Notes: a model not told the origin generated them from the sequence alone. DNA of 64,000 nt from Catenulispora sp. MAP5-51 (GCF_041261205.1 NZ_JBGCCH010000012.1:124001-188000), one strand, 5' to 3'; positions 8,484 to 16,789 are shown, counted from the first letter of the stretch. Translations and numbers: made by a program.

Positions 8484-9823
8484 CCCTGCGCCTTCGCGGC
8501 GGTGCACGCGGTCTGCGCGGTGTTCAGCGCGTCAGAGGGCTGCTTGCCGTTCTCCAGCACCTCCTGGATCGCGGTGGCCTCATAGCCCTGGCACTTGAAG
8601 ATCCAGTCGAAGCCGGGCAGCGTGAAGGCGGTGTCGAGCTCGGAGACCGCGGCGGTCACGTACGGGTTCTTGGCCACGAAGTCCTGCATCACCGGGTCGC
8701 TCAGGGCCTGGCTGGTCACCGGCAGGTAGCCGGAGGTGGCGGACCACCCGGCCTGCTCGGCGGGGCTGTCGATGAACTTCAGGAAGGCCCAGGCGGCGGC
8801 CTTCTGGTCGGCGGTGGCGCCGGTGAACATCACGATGTTGGTGCCGGTCAGCTCGTTGACCGCGCCGGCCGGGCCGGAGGGCAGCGCCGTGATGCCGAGC
8901 TTGAACTTGCCGCCGACGGTCTTGTTCTCGAAGCCGTAGCCGGCCGCCGAGGAGATGTCGAACGCGCCCTTCTGGGCGCCCAGCGCGGTCTCGCCGGGGT
9001 AGTTCTTGCCGGTCGCCAGGGCGTTGGCGTTCTTCAGGTCCTGCATGTACTGCAGGGCCTTGACGGCGCCGGGGTCGCTCAGGTGCGGGGTGCCGTCGGC
9101 GTCGTAGAGCTTGGCGCCGTCGGCCTCGGAGAGGATCTCGAACCACTGGGTGCCGTAGGCGGCGCCGGTGGCCGAGCCGGGGTCGATGGTGGAGCCGGTG
9201 ACGCCGTCCTTGGAGACCGCCTTCATGACGGTGGCGTAGTCGTCCCAGGTCTTGGGCTCGCTCTGGCCGTCCTTGGCCAGCATGTCGGAGTTCTCGAACA
9301 GGACCAGCACGCTCTTGTTGAACGGCCACATCCAGGTCTTGCCGTCCGGCAGCTTCATGTCGGTCTGGATGCCCTTGTAGAACGTGGACATCTCGGCCGG
9401 GGTGTCGGTGCCGGCCAGGTCGCTGATCGGGACCAGCTTGCCGGCGGAATTGAAGTAGGAGGCCCAGCTCTCGTAGGCCTGGCCCAGGGTCGGGGCGTTC
9501 CCGGCCTGCACCTCGGCCTTCTCCTTGGTGTACATCGTCCCGTAGTCCGGGTCGCCCTGGAGCTTGACGGTGATGTTCGGGTACTTCGCCTGGAAGTCCG
9601 AGACCAGCTTCTCCATCGCCGGCTTCAGGGTGCCGATGGTCATCGCCTCCTCGAAGGTGATGGTCACCGGGCCGGTGGGCACCGCGAGCTCGGTGCCGGA
9701 GCCGGAGCTCTTGGCGGAGGTGCCGCCGCTGGACTTCGGCGTGGAGGTCCCGCCGCCGGCACAGGCGGTGGCGGTCAAGGCGAGGACGGCCAGGCCCGCG
9801 GCCGCGGTTATGCGCTTACGCAT
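8480..9823 (-). CDS. ABC importer substrate-binding lipoprotein
   Basis: Extracellular solute-binding protein, family 1 (447 aa). The N-terminus MRKRITAAAGLAVLALTATACAGG is a lipoprotein signal with a lipobox ending at Cys21, followed by a Ser/Thr/Gly-rich linker. The mature part contains family motifs such as VTITFEEAMTIG, FLKFIDSPAEQAGWSATSGYLPV and ALQYMQDL. The substrate is likely a sugar or polyol by family but is not readable. ATG at 9823 with GGGAGA upstream. It lies between two permease genes, separated from malF by a repeat-rich gap. Confidence 0.92.
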   Translation of the reverse strand: MRKRITAAAGLAVLALTATACAGGGTSTPKSSGGTSAKSSGSGTELAVPTGPVTITFEEAMTIGTLKPAMEKLVSDFQAKYPNITVKLQGDPDYGTMYTKEKAEVQAGNAPTLGQAYESWASYFNSAGKLVPISDLAGTDTPAEMSTFYKGIQTDMKLPDGKTWMWPFNKSVLVLFENSDMLAKDGQSEPKTWDDYATVMKAVSKDGVTGSTIDPGSATGAAYGTQWFEILSEADGAKLYDADGTPHLSDPGAVKALQYMQDLKNANALATGKNYPGETALGAQKGAFDISSAAGYGFENKTVGGKFKLGITALPSGPAGAVNELTGTNIVMFTGATADQKAAAWAFLKFIDSPAEQAGWSATSGYLPVTSQALSDPVMQDFVAKNPYVTAAVSELDTAFTLPGFDWIFKCQGYEATAIQEVLENGKQPSDALNTAQTACTAAKAQG

Positions 9824-9865
9824 GGGTGTTCTGTCTCCCGATTTCGAGGGGTGGGTGGCAGTGCG

Positions 9866-9952
9866 GATTCAGATTCAGATTCAGAATCAGAACCAGATTC
9901 GGATTCGGATTCGATTCAGATTCAGACGAGAGCGTGTTCAGACGAGAGCGTG
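9866..9952. repeat. Hexamer microsatellite and 16-bp tandem duplication at the malF 3' end
   Basis: On the plus strand from 9866 run degenerate GATTCA units (GATTCA, GAATCA, GATTCG variants) up to about 9920. They are followed by two perfect copies of TTCAGACGAGAGCGTG at 9921-9936 and 9937-9952. The second copy contains the malF stop codon and its last codons. The tract fills the malF-lipoprotein gap and would be transcribed into the operon mRNA. Confidence 0.9.
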
Positions 9953-10894
9953 CGACTCGCCGCCGGCCGCGGTGCGGCGCCGGACGAGGGTGAAGAAGAC
10001 GGTGACGGCGAACAGGACCACGGCCAGCGCCGCGCCGTAGCCGGTGTCGCTGAAGACGAAGGCCTCCTGGTAGACCAGGTAGCTCAGGGTCGTGGTGGCG
10101 TAGGCCGGGCCGCCGTTGGCCAGCTGGTAGAACTGCGTGAAGGCCTGCAGCGAGGTGATCGCGGTGATGGCGATGACGAACACGGTGACCGGCTTGAGCT
10201 GGTGCCAGGTGACGTGCCAGAACTCCTGCCAGGCCGAGCAGCCGTCCACGCGCGCGGCCTCGGACAGCTCGTTGGACAGCGTGGCCAGCCCGCCGAGGAA
10301 CACCACGGTGGTGAAGCCGACCTCGTGCCACAGGCTGTAGACGACCACCGCGGGCATCGCCGAGGAGGAGGACTGAAGCCACTGCGAGGTCGGCAGGTGC
10401 AGGCTGTGCAGGACCCAGTCGGCCAGGCCGAACTTGTAGTTGAAGATCCAGGTCCAGATCATCGAGGTGGCGATGACCGGCGTGGCGTGCGGCAGGAAGA
10501 GCGCCACCCGGGTGCCGTTCAGCAGCGCGCCGCCGCGCTGCAGCAGCAGGGCCAGGCCCAGCGAGATCGCGGTCCCGCCGATCACCATCGCTCCGGTGAA
10601 GTACAGCGAGTGCCCCAGGCTGGTCAGGAAGGTGGGCTGGGTGGCGTCGAACATCCGCGAGTAGTTGCCCAGCCCCTTGAACTTGGACAGCGCCGGGTTC
10701 AGCGCGTTCCACTTCCACAGCGAGACGTAGAACGTGTACCCGGTCGGGACGATCACGAAGGCCAGGAACACCAGCACGGCAGGAGCCGAGTACGCCCAGC
10801 CCCAGCGCGTGGCGCGGAAGTCGCGGGCGCGCTGTCGGCGGGCCGGGCCGGGCGGTGCGGCGAGGGCCTTGCCGGCCTCGGTCGTTGCGGTCAC
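9938..10894 (-). CDS. ABC sugar-type importer permease, MalF-like
   Basis: CUT1-family permease of 318 aa with six membrane segments; the first, AYSAPAVLVFLAFVIVPTGY, follows a basic cytoplasmic N-terminus. The EAA loop reads ELSEAARVDGCSAWQEFWHV. It is the first gene of an operon continuing through lipoprotein, MalG-like permease, HAD and MBL hydrolase. No ATPase gene is present; actinomycetes commonly use one shared ATPase (MsiK type) for such importers. The start is the GTG at 10894, 4 nt after a strong inverted repeat. The 3' end lies in a tandem duplication. Confidence 0.92.
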   Translation of the reverse strand: MTATTEAGKALAAPPGPARRQRARDFRATRWGWAYSAPAVLVFLAFVIVPTGYTFYVSLWKWNALNPALSKFKGLGNYSRMFDATQPTFLTSLGHSLYFTGAMVIGGTAISLGLALLLQRGGALLNGTRVALFLPHATPVIATSMIWTWIFNYKFGLADWVLHSLHLPTSQWLQSSSSAMPAVVVYSLWHEVGFTTVVFLGGLATLSNELSEAARVDGCSAWQEFWHVTWHQLKPVTVFVIAITAITSLQAFTQFYQLANGGPAYATTTLSYLVYQEAFVFSDTGYGAALAVVLFAVTVFFTLVRRRTAAGGESHALV

Positions 10895-10898
10895 GGCA

Positions 10899-10940
10899 CG
10901 AAACTGTCGCGGGTCCGGGTTGCGTTCCCGCGACGTTTCG
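10899..10940 (-). promoter_or_regulatory. Inverted repeat just before malF (operator or leader hairpin)
   Basis: Arms CGAAACTGTCGCGGG (10899-10913) and CCCGCGACGTTTCG (10927-10940) pair over 14 bp with one bulged base and a 13-nt loop. The repeat ends 4 nt before the malF GTG, where it would hide the ribosome site in RNA or serve as a repressor operator in DNA. Confidence 0.55.
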
Positions 10941-11057
10941 ATGAACAGATGACTACAAGGCTTCTTATATTCGTGATCTTGTGGTGTCCTGGAATGTTGG
11001 CCAGTCCCTAACCAGGAAGACCGGCCGACCTTCCGCGCCCGCGCTGGATCAGGACGG

Positions 11058-12086
11058 CTAGGGCAGCACGCGGCGCGCCACGGAGGAGGTCACCGTGCCG
11101 TCCTCGTTGAACTCGGGGTCGGCGGCGCTCCCGGCCGCCGGCGTCGCGCCCTCGGCGAGGTAGTCGGCGGCGTAGGCGCCCTTGGACGGCCGGCGGCGGC
11201 GCACAGGCGGGGTGACGCCGTCGGCCAGCCGGCGCGCGGTCACCAGGAAGCCGGTGTGGCCGATCATCCGGTGGTCCGGCCGCACCGCCAGGCCCTCCAC
11301 GTGCCAGCCGCGCACCATCGACTCCCACGGCTGCGGCTCGGTGAACGCGCCGTGCGTGCGCAGGGTCTCCACGGTCCGCGAGAGCTGGGTGGTGGTCGCG
11401 ACGTAGCAGACGAGCACTCCGCCGGGCACCAGCGACTTGGCGACCGCGTCCACGCAGTCCCACGGCGCCAGCATGTCCAGCACGACGCGGTCGACCTCCT
11501 CGTCGGCCAGCTTCTCCGCCAGGTCGCCGATCGTCAGCTCCCACGCCGGGTGCTCGGCGCCGAAGAAGGAGCGCACGTTCTTCGCCGCGATCTCGGCGAA
11601 CTCCTCGCGGCGCTCGAAGGAGTGCACGCTGCCGGAGTCCCCGACGGCCCGCAGCAGCGAGCAGGTCAGCGCGCCGGAGCCGACGCCGGCCTCGACCACC
11701 CGGGCTCCGGGGAAGATGTCGGCCATCTGCACGATCTGCCCGGCGTCCTTGGGGTAGACCACGGCCGCGCCGCGCGGCATCGACAGCACGAAGTCGGACA
11801 GCAGCGGGCGCAGCGCCAGGTACTCGTTGCCGCCGGAGGTCTTCACGACCACGCCCTCGGGCGAGCCGATGAGCTCGTCGTGATCGAAGGAGCCCTTGTG
11901 CGTGTGGTACTGCTTGCCCGCCTGCAGGGTGATGGTGCTCATCCGCCCCTTGGCGTCGGTGAACTGAACCTGGTCGCCGGGCTTGAAGGGGCCGCGGCGG
12001 TGGTCGGCGCCGGTGGGCTCGGAGAGCTCAGCGGGCTCAGCGGGCTCAGAGGGCTCGGCGGAGGGCGTCGAGGGCGTGCTGTCCAT
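11058..12086 (-). CDS. trmI: tRNA (adenine-58-N1)-methyltransferase TrmI
   Basis: Methylates A58 in the tRNA T-loop using S-adenosylmethionine; 342 aa. An N-terminal low-complexity tail (Pro/Glu/Ser-rich, about 30 residues, encoded by near-repeats of GAGCCCGCT) precedes the OB-like domain (FKPGDQVQFTDAKGR). The Rossmann domain has the SAM motif RVVEAGVGSGALTCSLLRAV and LDMLAPWDCVDAV. GGVLVCYVATTTQLSRTVE is typical of actinobacterial TrmI. The start is the ATG at 12086 (TAGGCT 6 nt upstream, so possibly leaderless). The gene lies near dop/arc as in mycobacteria (Rv2118c). Confidence 0.94.
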   Translation of the reverse strand: MDSTPSTPSAEPSEPAEPAELSEPTGADHRRGPFKPGDQVQFTDAKGRMSTITLQAGKQYHTHKGSFDHDELIGSPEGVVVKTSGGNEYLALRPLLSDFVLSMPRGAAVVYPKDAGQIVQMADIFPGARVVEAGVGSGALTCSLLRAVGDSGSVHSFERREEFAEIAAKNVRSFFGAEHPAWELTIGDLAEKLADEEVDRVVLDMLAPWDCVDAVAKSLVPGGVLVCYVATTTQLSRTVETLRTHGAFTEPQPWESMVRGWHVEGLAVRPDHRMIGHTGFLVTARRLADGVTPPVRRRRPSKGAYAADYLAEGATPAAGSAADPEFNEDGTVTSSVARRVLP

Positions 12087-12134
12087 CCCTTCAGCCTACC
12101 GGCGCTGCTGGTACCCCCAGACCGCCCCGGTTCA

Positions 12135-12178
12135 GTGCCAGACCGGTGCCGGACCGGTGCCAGACCGGTGCTAGACCG
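12135..12178. repeat. 11-bp tandem repeat, four copies, across the site-2 protease stop codon
   Basis: Copies GTGCCAGACCG, GTGCCGGACCG, GTGCCAGACCG and GTGCTAGACCG run from 12135 to 12178. The fourth copy contains CTA, the reverse complement of the TAG stop of the protease gene. The three other copies lie downstream of the stop. Confidence 0.92.
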
Positions 12179-13484
12179 GCATCCGCCGCTGCGCCGGCGG
12201 CGGCGGGCTCGGCGGCTTGCCCAGGAACGCCGCCTGCACGTCGGAGGCCGCCAGCACCCCGACGATCTCCCCGCCCGCCTCGACGACCAGGTACTCCGGC
12301 GCCGGGTTGGCCCGCAGCACGTCCAGCAGGGCCTCGCCGGTCAGGTCGGCGGCCACTATCAGGTTCTCCGCCAGCGGCCGCGCCACGTCGCCGGCCTCGA
12401 TCCACGGCCGGCGCTGCTCGGGGGTGGCGATCACCTGGGCCTCGTTCACCAGGCCGGTGGGCTTCTCGTTGCCGTCCACCAGCACGATGCCGCGGGCGTT
12501 CACCTCGTGCGCCCGCCGCAGCGCCTCGGCCAGCGGGGTGCGGGCCTCGACGCTGATCGCGCGGCGGGTCATCTTGCGCGCCGACAGGCCCGGGATGCGC
12601 TCCCGGAGCTTGGCCACGACCAGGGCCTGGGTGGCGCCGAACCAGATGAACATGGCCATGAAGACCGCCAGGCCCAGGCCGAAGGGCTGGATGCTGCCGC
12701 CGCGGGCGTAGAGCAGGTTCATCACGACGAAGACCGCGATCGCCAGGACCCGGCCGGCCCAGGCGGCGGCGACGGTGCCGGCCATCGACCGGCCGGTGGC
12801 CTTCCAGACCGCGGCGCGCAGCATCTGGCCGCCGTCCAGGGGCAGGCCCGGCAGCAGGTTGAACAGCGCCACCAGCATGTTGGAGGCCCAGAAGCCGAAG
12901 ACCAGGGTGGCGGCGACCTTCTGGCCCAGGCTGACCGTGTCGTCGTGCGGGATGACCTGGTACACCGCGAATCCGATGCCGGCCAGCGCGGCGGAGGTCA
13001 GCGGGCCGACGAAGGCGATCCAGAACGCCTTGCCGGGCGCGTCGGACTCCTTCTCGATCTCCGAGACGCCGCCGAGGAAGTGGATGACGATGCGGCGCAC
13101 CGGCAGGCCCAGGCGCTTGGCCAGGGCGGAGTGCGCGAGCTCGTGGACCACGACGGAGGCGTAGAGGAAGATGGCGTAGGCCAGGGACAGGACGAAGCGC
13201 CAGCCGCCGAGCTCGTTGCCGAAGTCGTTGTTCGGGTCGGAGACGTCCCCGGACTGCGGGGCCAGCAGGACCGTGATGAAAGCGGCGACCACGAACCACG
13301 ACGGCGAGACGTACAGCGGGATGCCGAACGGCCGCCCCAGGCGCAGGCCGGGGCCGCGGAGGATCGAATTGCGGCCGGATCCGCCGCCGTCGCCCTCGGA
13401 GCCACCACCACCGGTGCTCTGCCTGCCCTCGTCTTCCGCCACGTCTTCGACTCTATGCGCAGGCGAACTTGCAAGACCACTCAC
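12171..13484 (-). CDS. Site-2 (M50) membrane protease with CBS domain pair
   Basis: A 437-aa intramembrane zinc protease resembling mycobacterial Rip3. The active-site helix contains VVVHELAHSALAKRLG (HExxH near residue 113). The second metal motif is NLLPGLPLDGGQMLRA (NxxPxxxxDG). About six membrane segments fill residues 50-300, followed by two CBS domains (around 310-430; EALRRAHEVNARGIVLVDG and PEYLVVEAGGEIVGVLAASD), which often sense nucleotides. Members cleave membrane-bound regulators; the target is unknown. The first 35 residues are acidic and Gly-rich. The GTG at 13484 is the likely start but weakly supported. It is divergent from the nuclease gene. Confidence 0.9.
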   Translation of the reverse strand: MSGLASSPAHRVEDVAEDEGRQSTGGGGSEGDGGGSGRNSILRGPGLRLGRPFGIPLYVSPSWFVVAAFITVLLAPQSGDVSDPNNDFGNELGGWRFVLSLAYAIFLYASVVVHELAHSALAKRLGLPVRRIVIHFLGGVSEIEKESDAPGKAFWIAFVGPLTSAALAGIGFAVYQVIPHDDTVSLGQKVAATLVFGFWASNMLVALFNLLPGLPLDGGQMLRAAVWKATGRSMAGTVAAAWAGRVLAIAVFVVMNLLYARGGSIQPFGLGLAVFMAMFIWFGATQALVVAKLRERIPGLSARKMTRRAISVEARTPLAEALRRAHEVNARGIVLVDGNEKPTGLVNEAQVIATPEQRRPWIEAGDVARPLAENLIVAADLTGEALLDVLRANPAPEYLVVEAGGEIVGVLAASDVQAAFLGKPPSPPPPAQRRMPV

Positions 13485-13556
13485 CGCGCGGGCGATCTCA
13501 TCACACGGCGTGCCCGGCGCCGGGGATGTCGGTACCGCCGAGTAGGGTCGAGGCCC

Positions 13557-14534
13557 ATGGACGCGATGGACGCAGCGGTGACGACGAGCCCTGTGACGGT
13601 GACGGCGGCGGGGACGACGGAGGCAGCGGCGACAGCGGCAACGACAACGGCGACCGTGACGCTCCCGATGGCGCTGTCACCCTCGCGCGCATCGGACTTC
13701 ATGACCTGCCCGCTGCTGTTCCGCTTCCGCGTCATCGACAAGCTCCCGGAGCGCAAGAGCGCGGCGGCCACCCGCGGCACCCTGGTCCACGCCGTCCTGG
13801 AGCACCTCTTCGACCTGCCGACCGGCCAGCGCACCCCGACCTCGGCCTCCAGCATGCTGCCCCCCGAATGGGAGCGCATGGTCCAGGCCGACCCGGAGCT
13901 CAAAGCGCTGGCCGAGGAGGCCGGCGGCGACGAGGCCTGGCTGGCCGGCGCGGTGGACCTGCTGGAGCGCTACTTCCACCTGGAGGACCCGAACCGCCTG
14001 GAGCCGGCCGAGCGCGAACTGTTCGTCCACACCCGCGTAGCCGACGGACTCCTGCTGCGCGGCTTCGTCGACCGCCTAGACGTGGCGCCCGACGGCGCGC
14101 TCCGCGTGGTCGACTACAAAACCGGACGCGCCCCGGGCCCGGCCTTCGAGGGCAAGGCGCTGTTCCAGATGAAGTTCTACGCCCTGGTCCTGTGGAAGAC
14201 CCGCGGCGTGGTCCCCCGCCGCCTCCAGCTGATGTACCTGGGCGGACAGAGCCAGATCGTCACCTACGACCCCGACGAATCCGACCTCCGCGCCACCGAA
14301 CGCAAGGTCGCCGCCCTCTGGAGCGCGATCCGCGCCGCCGCCGAGCGCGGCGAGTGGCGCCCGAACCCCTCACGCCTGTGCGACTGGTGCGACCACAAGG
14401 CGCTGTGCCCGGAGTACGGCGGCACACCGCCAGTGCTGCCGCCGGTGCAGGTGGTCGAGGCTTCGGATGCGGTGCCCGGGCAGCGGGGGCGGGCGGCGAC
14501 GACGACGAGCGAGGCGGGCGGGAAAGAAGGCTGA
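13557..14534 (+). CDS. RecB-like PD-(D/E)XK nuclease with Fe-S cluster motif
   Basis: A 325-aa nuclease-like protein of the RecB exonuclease domain family (compare Rv2119). LSPSRASDFMTCPLLFRFR contains the first cluster cysteine and LRVVDYKTGRAPGP holds the catalytic D-x-K region. The C-terminal RLCDWCDHKALCPEYGG supplies C-x2-C-x5-C, as in AddB and Cas4. The first 40 residues are Thr/Ala/Val-rich and may be an extension; the conserved part begins at LSPSRA, so an ATG near 13669 is an alternative start without a ribosome site. The chosen ATG has GAGG and a TAGGGT box nearby. Adjacent to trmI and the protease, as in related genomes. Confidence 0.87.
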   Translation: MDAMDAAVTTSPVTVTAAGTTEAAATAATTTATVTLPMALSPSRASDFMTCPLLFRFRVIDKLPERKSAAATRGTLVHAVLEHLFDLPTGQRTPTSASSMLPPEWERMVQADPELKALAEEAGGDEAWLAGAVDLLERYFHLEDPNRLEPAERELFVHTRVADGLLLRGFVDRLDVAPDGALRVVDYKTGRAPGPAFEGKALFQMKFYALVLWKTRGVVPRRLQLMYLGGQSQIVTYDPDESDLRATERKVAALWSAIRAAAERGEWRPNPSRLCDWCDHKALCPEYGGTPPVLPPVQVVEASDAVPGQRGRAATTTSEAGGKEG

Positions 14535-14724
14535 TTCGGCGGGATGCAAGCGCTCGGCCGGTATCGGGGCGGGCGCCGCGCCGAAGCATTCCGGCTCGCA
14601 GCCTCGGTCCAGCCATCCCGTTCCCACTCGGAAGCGCCGGTTTCGGCCGACCGTGTCGTCGAGGATGTCGCCGGTGCCTATGCCCTCGTCGTCCCCCATG
14701 GGCCAGTTATCTCTCGTCCGACGT

Positions 14725-15387
14725 CTACTCGTCGAACAATCCGTGCAGGAAGGCCAGATTCACTCGCCGGAGCGAATCCACCACCGTCACCCGCTCGCGC
14801 TCGGGTACCGGCGCCGCGTGCGGCACCGCGATCACGCGGCAGCCCGCGGCGTGGCCGGCGGCGGCGCCGGTCGGGGAGTCCTCCAGGACCACGCAGTCCG
14901 CCGGGTCGACGCCCAGGAGGCTGGCGGCCAGCAGGTACGGGTCCGGGTTGGGCTTGCTGTGCTCCACGTCGTCGCCGGAGACGGTGACGCGGAAGTGCTC
15001 CGGGCCGATCAGCGGCAGGCAGGCGTCCACGATGCGGCGGGAGGACGCCGAGACCAGGGCCAGGGGCAGGCCCGCGGTCTCGAGCTCCACCAGGAGGTCC
15101 TTCGCGCCGGGCATCATCGGGACGCCGTCGCGCAGACGCTCGACCATCGCCTCCTCGATGCCGTCGGCGAACTGCTCCGCGCTGACCGGGTGGCCGGTGA
15201 GGTCCAGCAGGTAGGCGGTCGAGACCTCTATCGGCTTGCCCAGGACGTGCGGGTAGTGCTCGGGGCCGAGGGTGAACCCGTAGCCGGCGAGCATGTCCTG
15301 CTCGGCCTGGAACCAGGTGGGCTCGGAGTCGATGAGCAGGCCGTCCATGTCGAAGAAGACGGCGGCCGGCTGTATGGGGCTGGGCAT
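14725..15387 (-). CDS. HAD-superfamily phosphatase, beta-phosphoglucomutase-like
   Basis: A 220-aa HAD hydrolase. Motif I is AVFFDMDGLLIDSEPTW near the N-terminus, motif II is LALVSASSRR, the motif III Lys is in HSKPNPDPYLLAA and motif IV is CVVLEDSPTGAAAGHAAG. The DMDG(L/V)xDSE signature and four-helix cap fit the beta-phosphoglucomutase/phosphatase branch. The start is the ATG at 15387, with TATCTT 7 nt upstream and no Shine-Dalgarno sequence; a longer in-frame start lacks family support. Substrate unknown. Confidence 0.88.
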   Translation of the reverse strand: MPSPIQPAAVFFDMDGLLIDSEPTWFQAEQDMLAGYGFTLGPEHYPHVLGKPIEVSTAYLLDLTGHPVSAEQFADGIEEAMVERLRDGVPMMPGAKDLLVELETAGLPLALVSASSRRIVDACLPLIGPEHFRVTVSGDDVEHSKPNPDPYLLAASLLGVDPADCVVLEDSPTGAAAGHAAGCRVIAVPHAAPVPERERVTVVDSLRRVNLAFLHGLFDE

Positions 15388-15394
15388 GGCGATC

Positions 15395-15400
15395 AAGATA
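15395..15400 (-). promoter_or_regulatory. Candidate -10 box (TATCTT) of a leaderless HAD transcript
   Basis: TATCTT on the minus strand lies exactly 7 nt before the HAD gene's ATG, and no ribosome-binding site is present. This spacing is typical of leaderless actinobacterial mRNAs. Confidence 0.5.
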
Positions 15401-15549
15401 CCAATGCGCGGCCCGCGTCCATCGCCCGTTCGAGCGCCCGGCTTGGCGGCGAACCCGAGAATCGGCGGCTCAGCGCGACTACTGTTGGGACTTGTGACCA
15501 CAACCGGTGCCGTCCCCCCGGACCCGATCAGAACCGAGGACTTGGGAAA

Positions 15550-16041
15550 GTGACCACCATCGACGCCTCATCTGCCTCCGCCCGCACCCGCGGGGAAGAC
15601 CGCGAATGGCTCAGCACCGCAGTCGACCTCGCCTGGCGCTGCCCGCCGACGCCGCGCGCGTTCAACGTCGGGGCGCTGATCGTCGACGCCGACGACCGCG
15701 AACTGGCCCGCGGCTGGTCCCGGGACACCGACGAGCACGTCCACGCCGAGGAGTCGGCGCTGGCCCGCCTGGTCCCCAACCACCCGCGGCTGCCCGGCGC
15801 GACCATCTACTCCTCGCTGGAGCCGTGCTCGATCCGCAAGTCCCGGCCGGCCAGCTGCACGCGGTTGATCATCGAGTCCGGCATCCGGCGCGTGGTGTTC
15901 GCCTGGCGCGAGCCCTCGCTGCTGGTCGAGGACTGCCAGGGCGCCGAACTGCTGCGCGAGGCCGGGATCGAGGTCGTCGAGTTCCCGGAGTTCGCGCCGC
16001 TGGTCAAGAGCGCGAACGCGCACCTGTTCGGCGAGGGCTGA
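15550..16041 (+). CDS. CMP/dCMP-type zinc deaminase, RibD-like
   Basis: A 163-aa cytidine-deaminase-fold protein. The zinc site is formed by HVHAEESAL (HAE, near residue 60) and SSLEPCSIRKSRPASC, where the Pro-Cys and a second Cys are the other ligands. The overall pattern resembles the deaminase half of RibD (riboflavin synthesis) but no reductase domain follows. Actinomycetes carry such stand-alone proteins, so either a pyrimidine-salvage or a riboflavin-type role is possible. The GTG at 15550 is preceded by GGGAAA. Convergent with the TetR gene. Confidence 0.82.
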   Translation: MTTIDASSASARTRGEDREWLSTAVDLAWRCPPTPRAFNVGALIVDADDRELARGWSRDTDEHVHAEESALARLVPNHPRLPGATIYSSLEPCSIRKSRPASCTRLIIESGIRRVVFAWREPSLLVEDCQGAELLREAGIEVVEFPEFAPLVKSANAHLFGEG

Positions 16042-16052
16042 GGCGGCAGCCG

Positions 16053-16071
16053 GCCCCGATCGAGCCGGGGC
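16053..16071. terminator. Short hairpin between convergent genes
   Basis: GCCCCG (16053-16058) pairs with CGGGGC (16066-16071) across a 7-nt loop, between the deaminase and TetR 3' ends. It is small and has no T-tract, so only weakly supported. Confidence 0.35.
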
Positions 16072-16095
16072 GGCCCCGCTCCACGCGCCGCCGCC

Positions 16096-16740
16096 CTAAG
16101 CGCGCACCGACCGCCGCACGGCGGTCCGCACCGCGCGCCGCGCCGCCACCCGCGCGGCCGGCCCCAGGTCGTCCAGGTATTCCAGCAGCGCGCCAAGCTG
16201 GTCCAGGGCGCGGAACGCCGCCTTGTCGCCCTCCGGGTCGACGGCGGCCAGCAGCTCCATCCCGATGAACGAGGCCGCCACCGCGCGCGCCAGCCCCGGC
16301 ACGTCGGCCACCTCCCCGAGCGGCGAGTCCGCCAGCACCCGGTTCAGGACCCGCTCGATCTCCACGGTCCACAGCGCCAGCGCGTCGCGCGTGGCCGTCG
16401 CGAAGGCCGGGTTCGTCTGCGCCCCGGCGAGCATCTGTCCCAGGACCGTGACGTTCCCCGCCGCGCTCTCCCGCTTGTGCAGGTCACGCCCCACGCGTTG
16501 CAGCTCCCGCAGCGAGCGCACCCGCTCGAACGGCTCCCGGTACTCGGCGACCTGCTGCTCGGTCGACCAGACGGCGGCCACGGCGAGCAGCTCGTCGACG
16601 CTGCCGAAGTGGTAGAACACCAGCGCCTGGTTCACCCCGGCGGCCGCGGCGATGGTGCGGGCCGACACCCCGGCTATGCCCTGGGTCCGCAGGGCGTCGA
16701 TCGTCCCCTGCAGCAGGCGGTCCCGGGTGTCGGAGGTCAT
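16096..16740 (-). CDS. TetR-family transcriptional regulator
   Basis: A 214-aa repressor-type protein. The N-terminal helix-turn-helix is RDRLLQGTIDALRTQGIAG...ARTIAAAAGVNQALVFYHFGS (residues 7-50), the classic TetR pattern; the remaining helices form a ligand-binding and dimer domain. It is transcribed away from the MmcQ-like and SRPBCC genes. A perfect 18-bp palindrome (16772-16789) sits in the shared gap, so it probably represses itself and that pair. The ligand is unknown. Confidence 0.93.
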   Translation of the reverse strand: MTSDTRDRLLQGTIDALRTQGIAGVSARTIAAAAGVNQALVFYHFGSVDELLAVAAVWSTEQQVAEYREPFERVRSLRELQRVGRDLHKRESAAGNVTVLGQMLAGAQTNPAFATATRDALALWTVEIERVLNRVLADSPLGEVADVPGLARAVAASFIGMELLAAVDPEGDKAAFRALDQLGALLEYLDDLGPAARVAARRAVRTAVRRSVRA

Positions 16741-16771
16741 GCCGCGACGCTACCGGATCGCACAAGGGTTC

Positions 16772-16789
16772 GTTGAGCGCGCGCTCAAC
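16772..16789. promoter_or_regulatory. Perfect 18-bp palindrome, candidate TetR operator
   Basis: GTTGAGCGCGCGCTCAAC is fully self-complementary and lies between the TetR start (16740) and the MmcQ-like start (16845). TTGA...TCAA-ended palindromes of this length are typical TetR operators. Confidence 0.75.

Noticed and set aside
8465-11011. Long plus-strand open frame opposite the importer genes
   Set aside because: The minus-strand importer genes explain this stretch fully; the antisense frame has no motifs or ribosome site.
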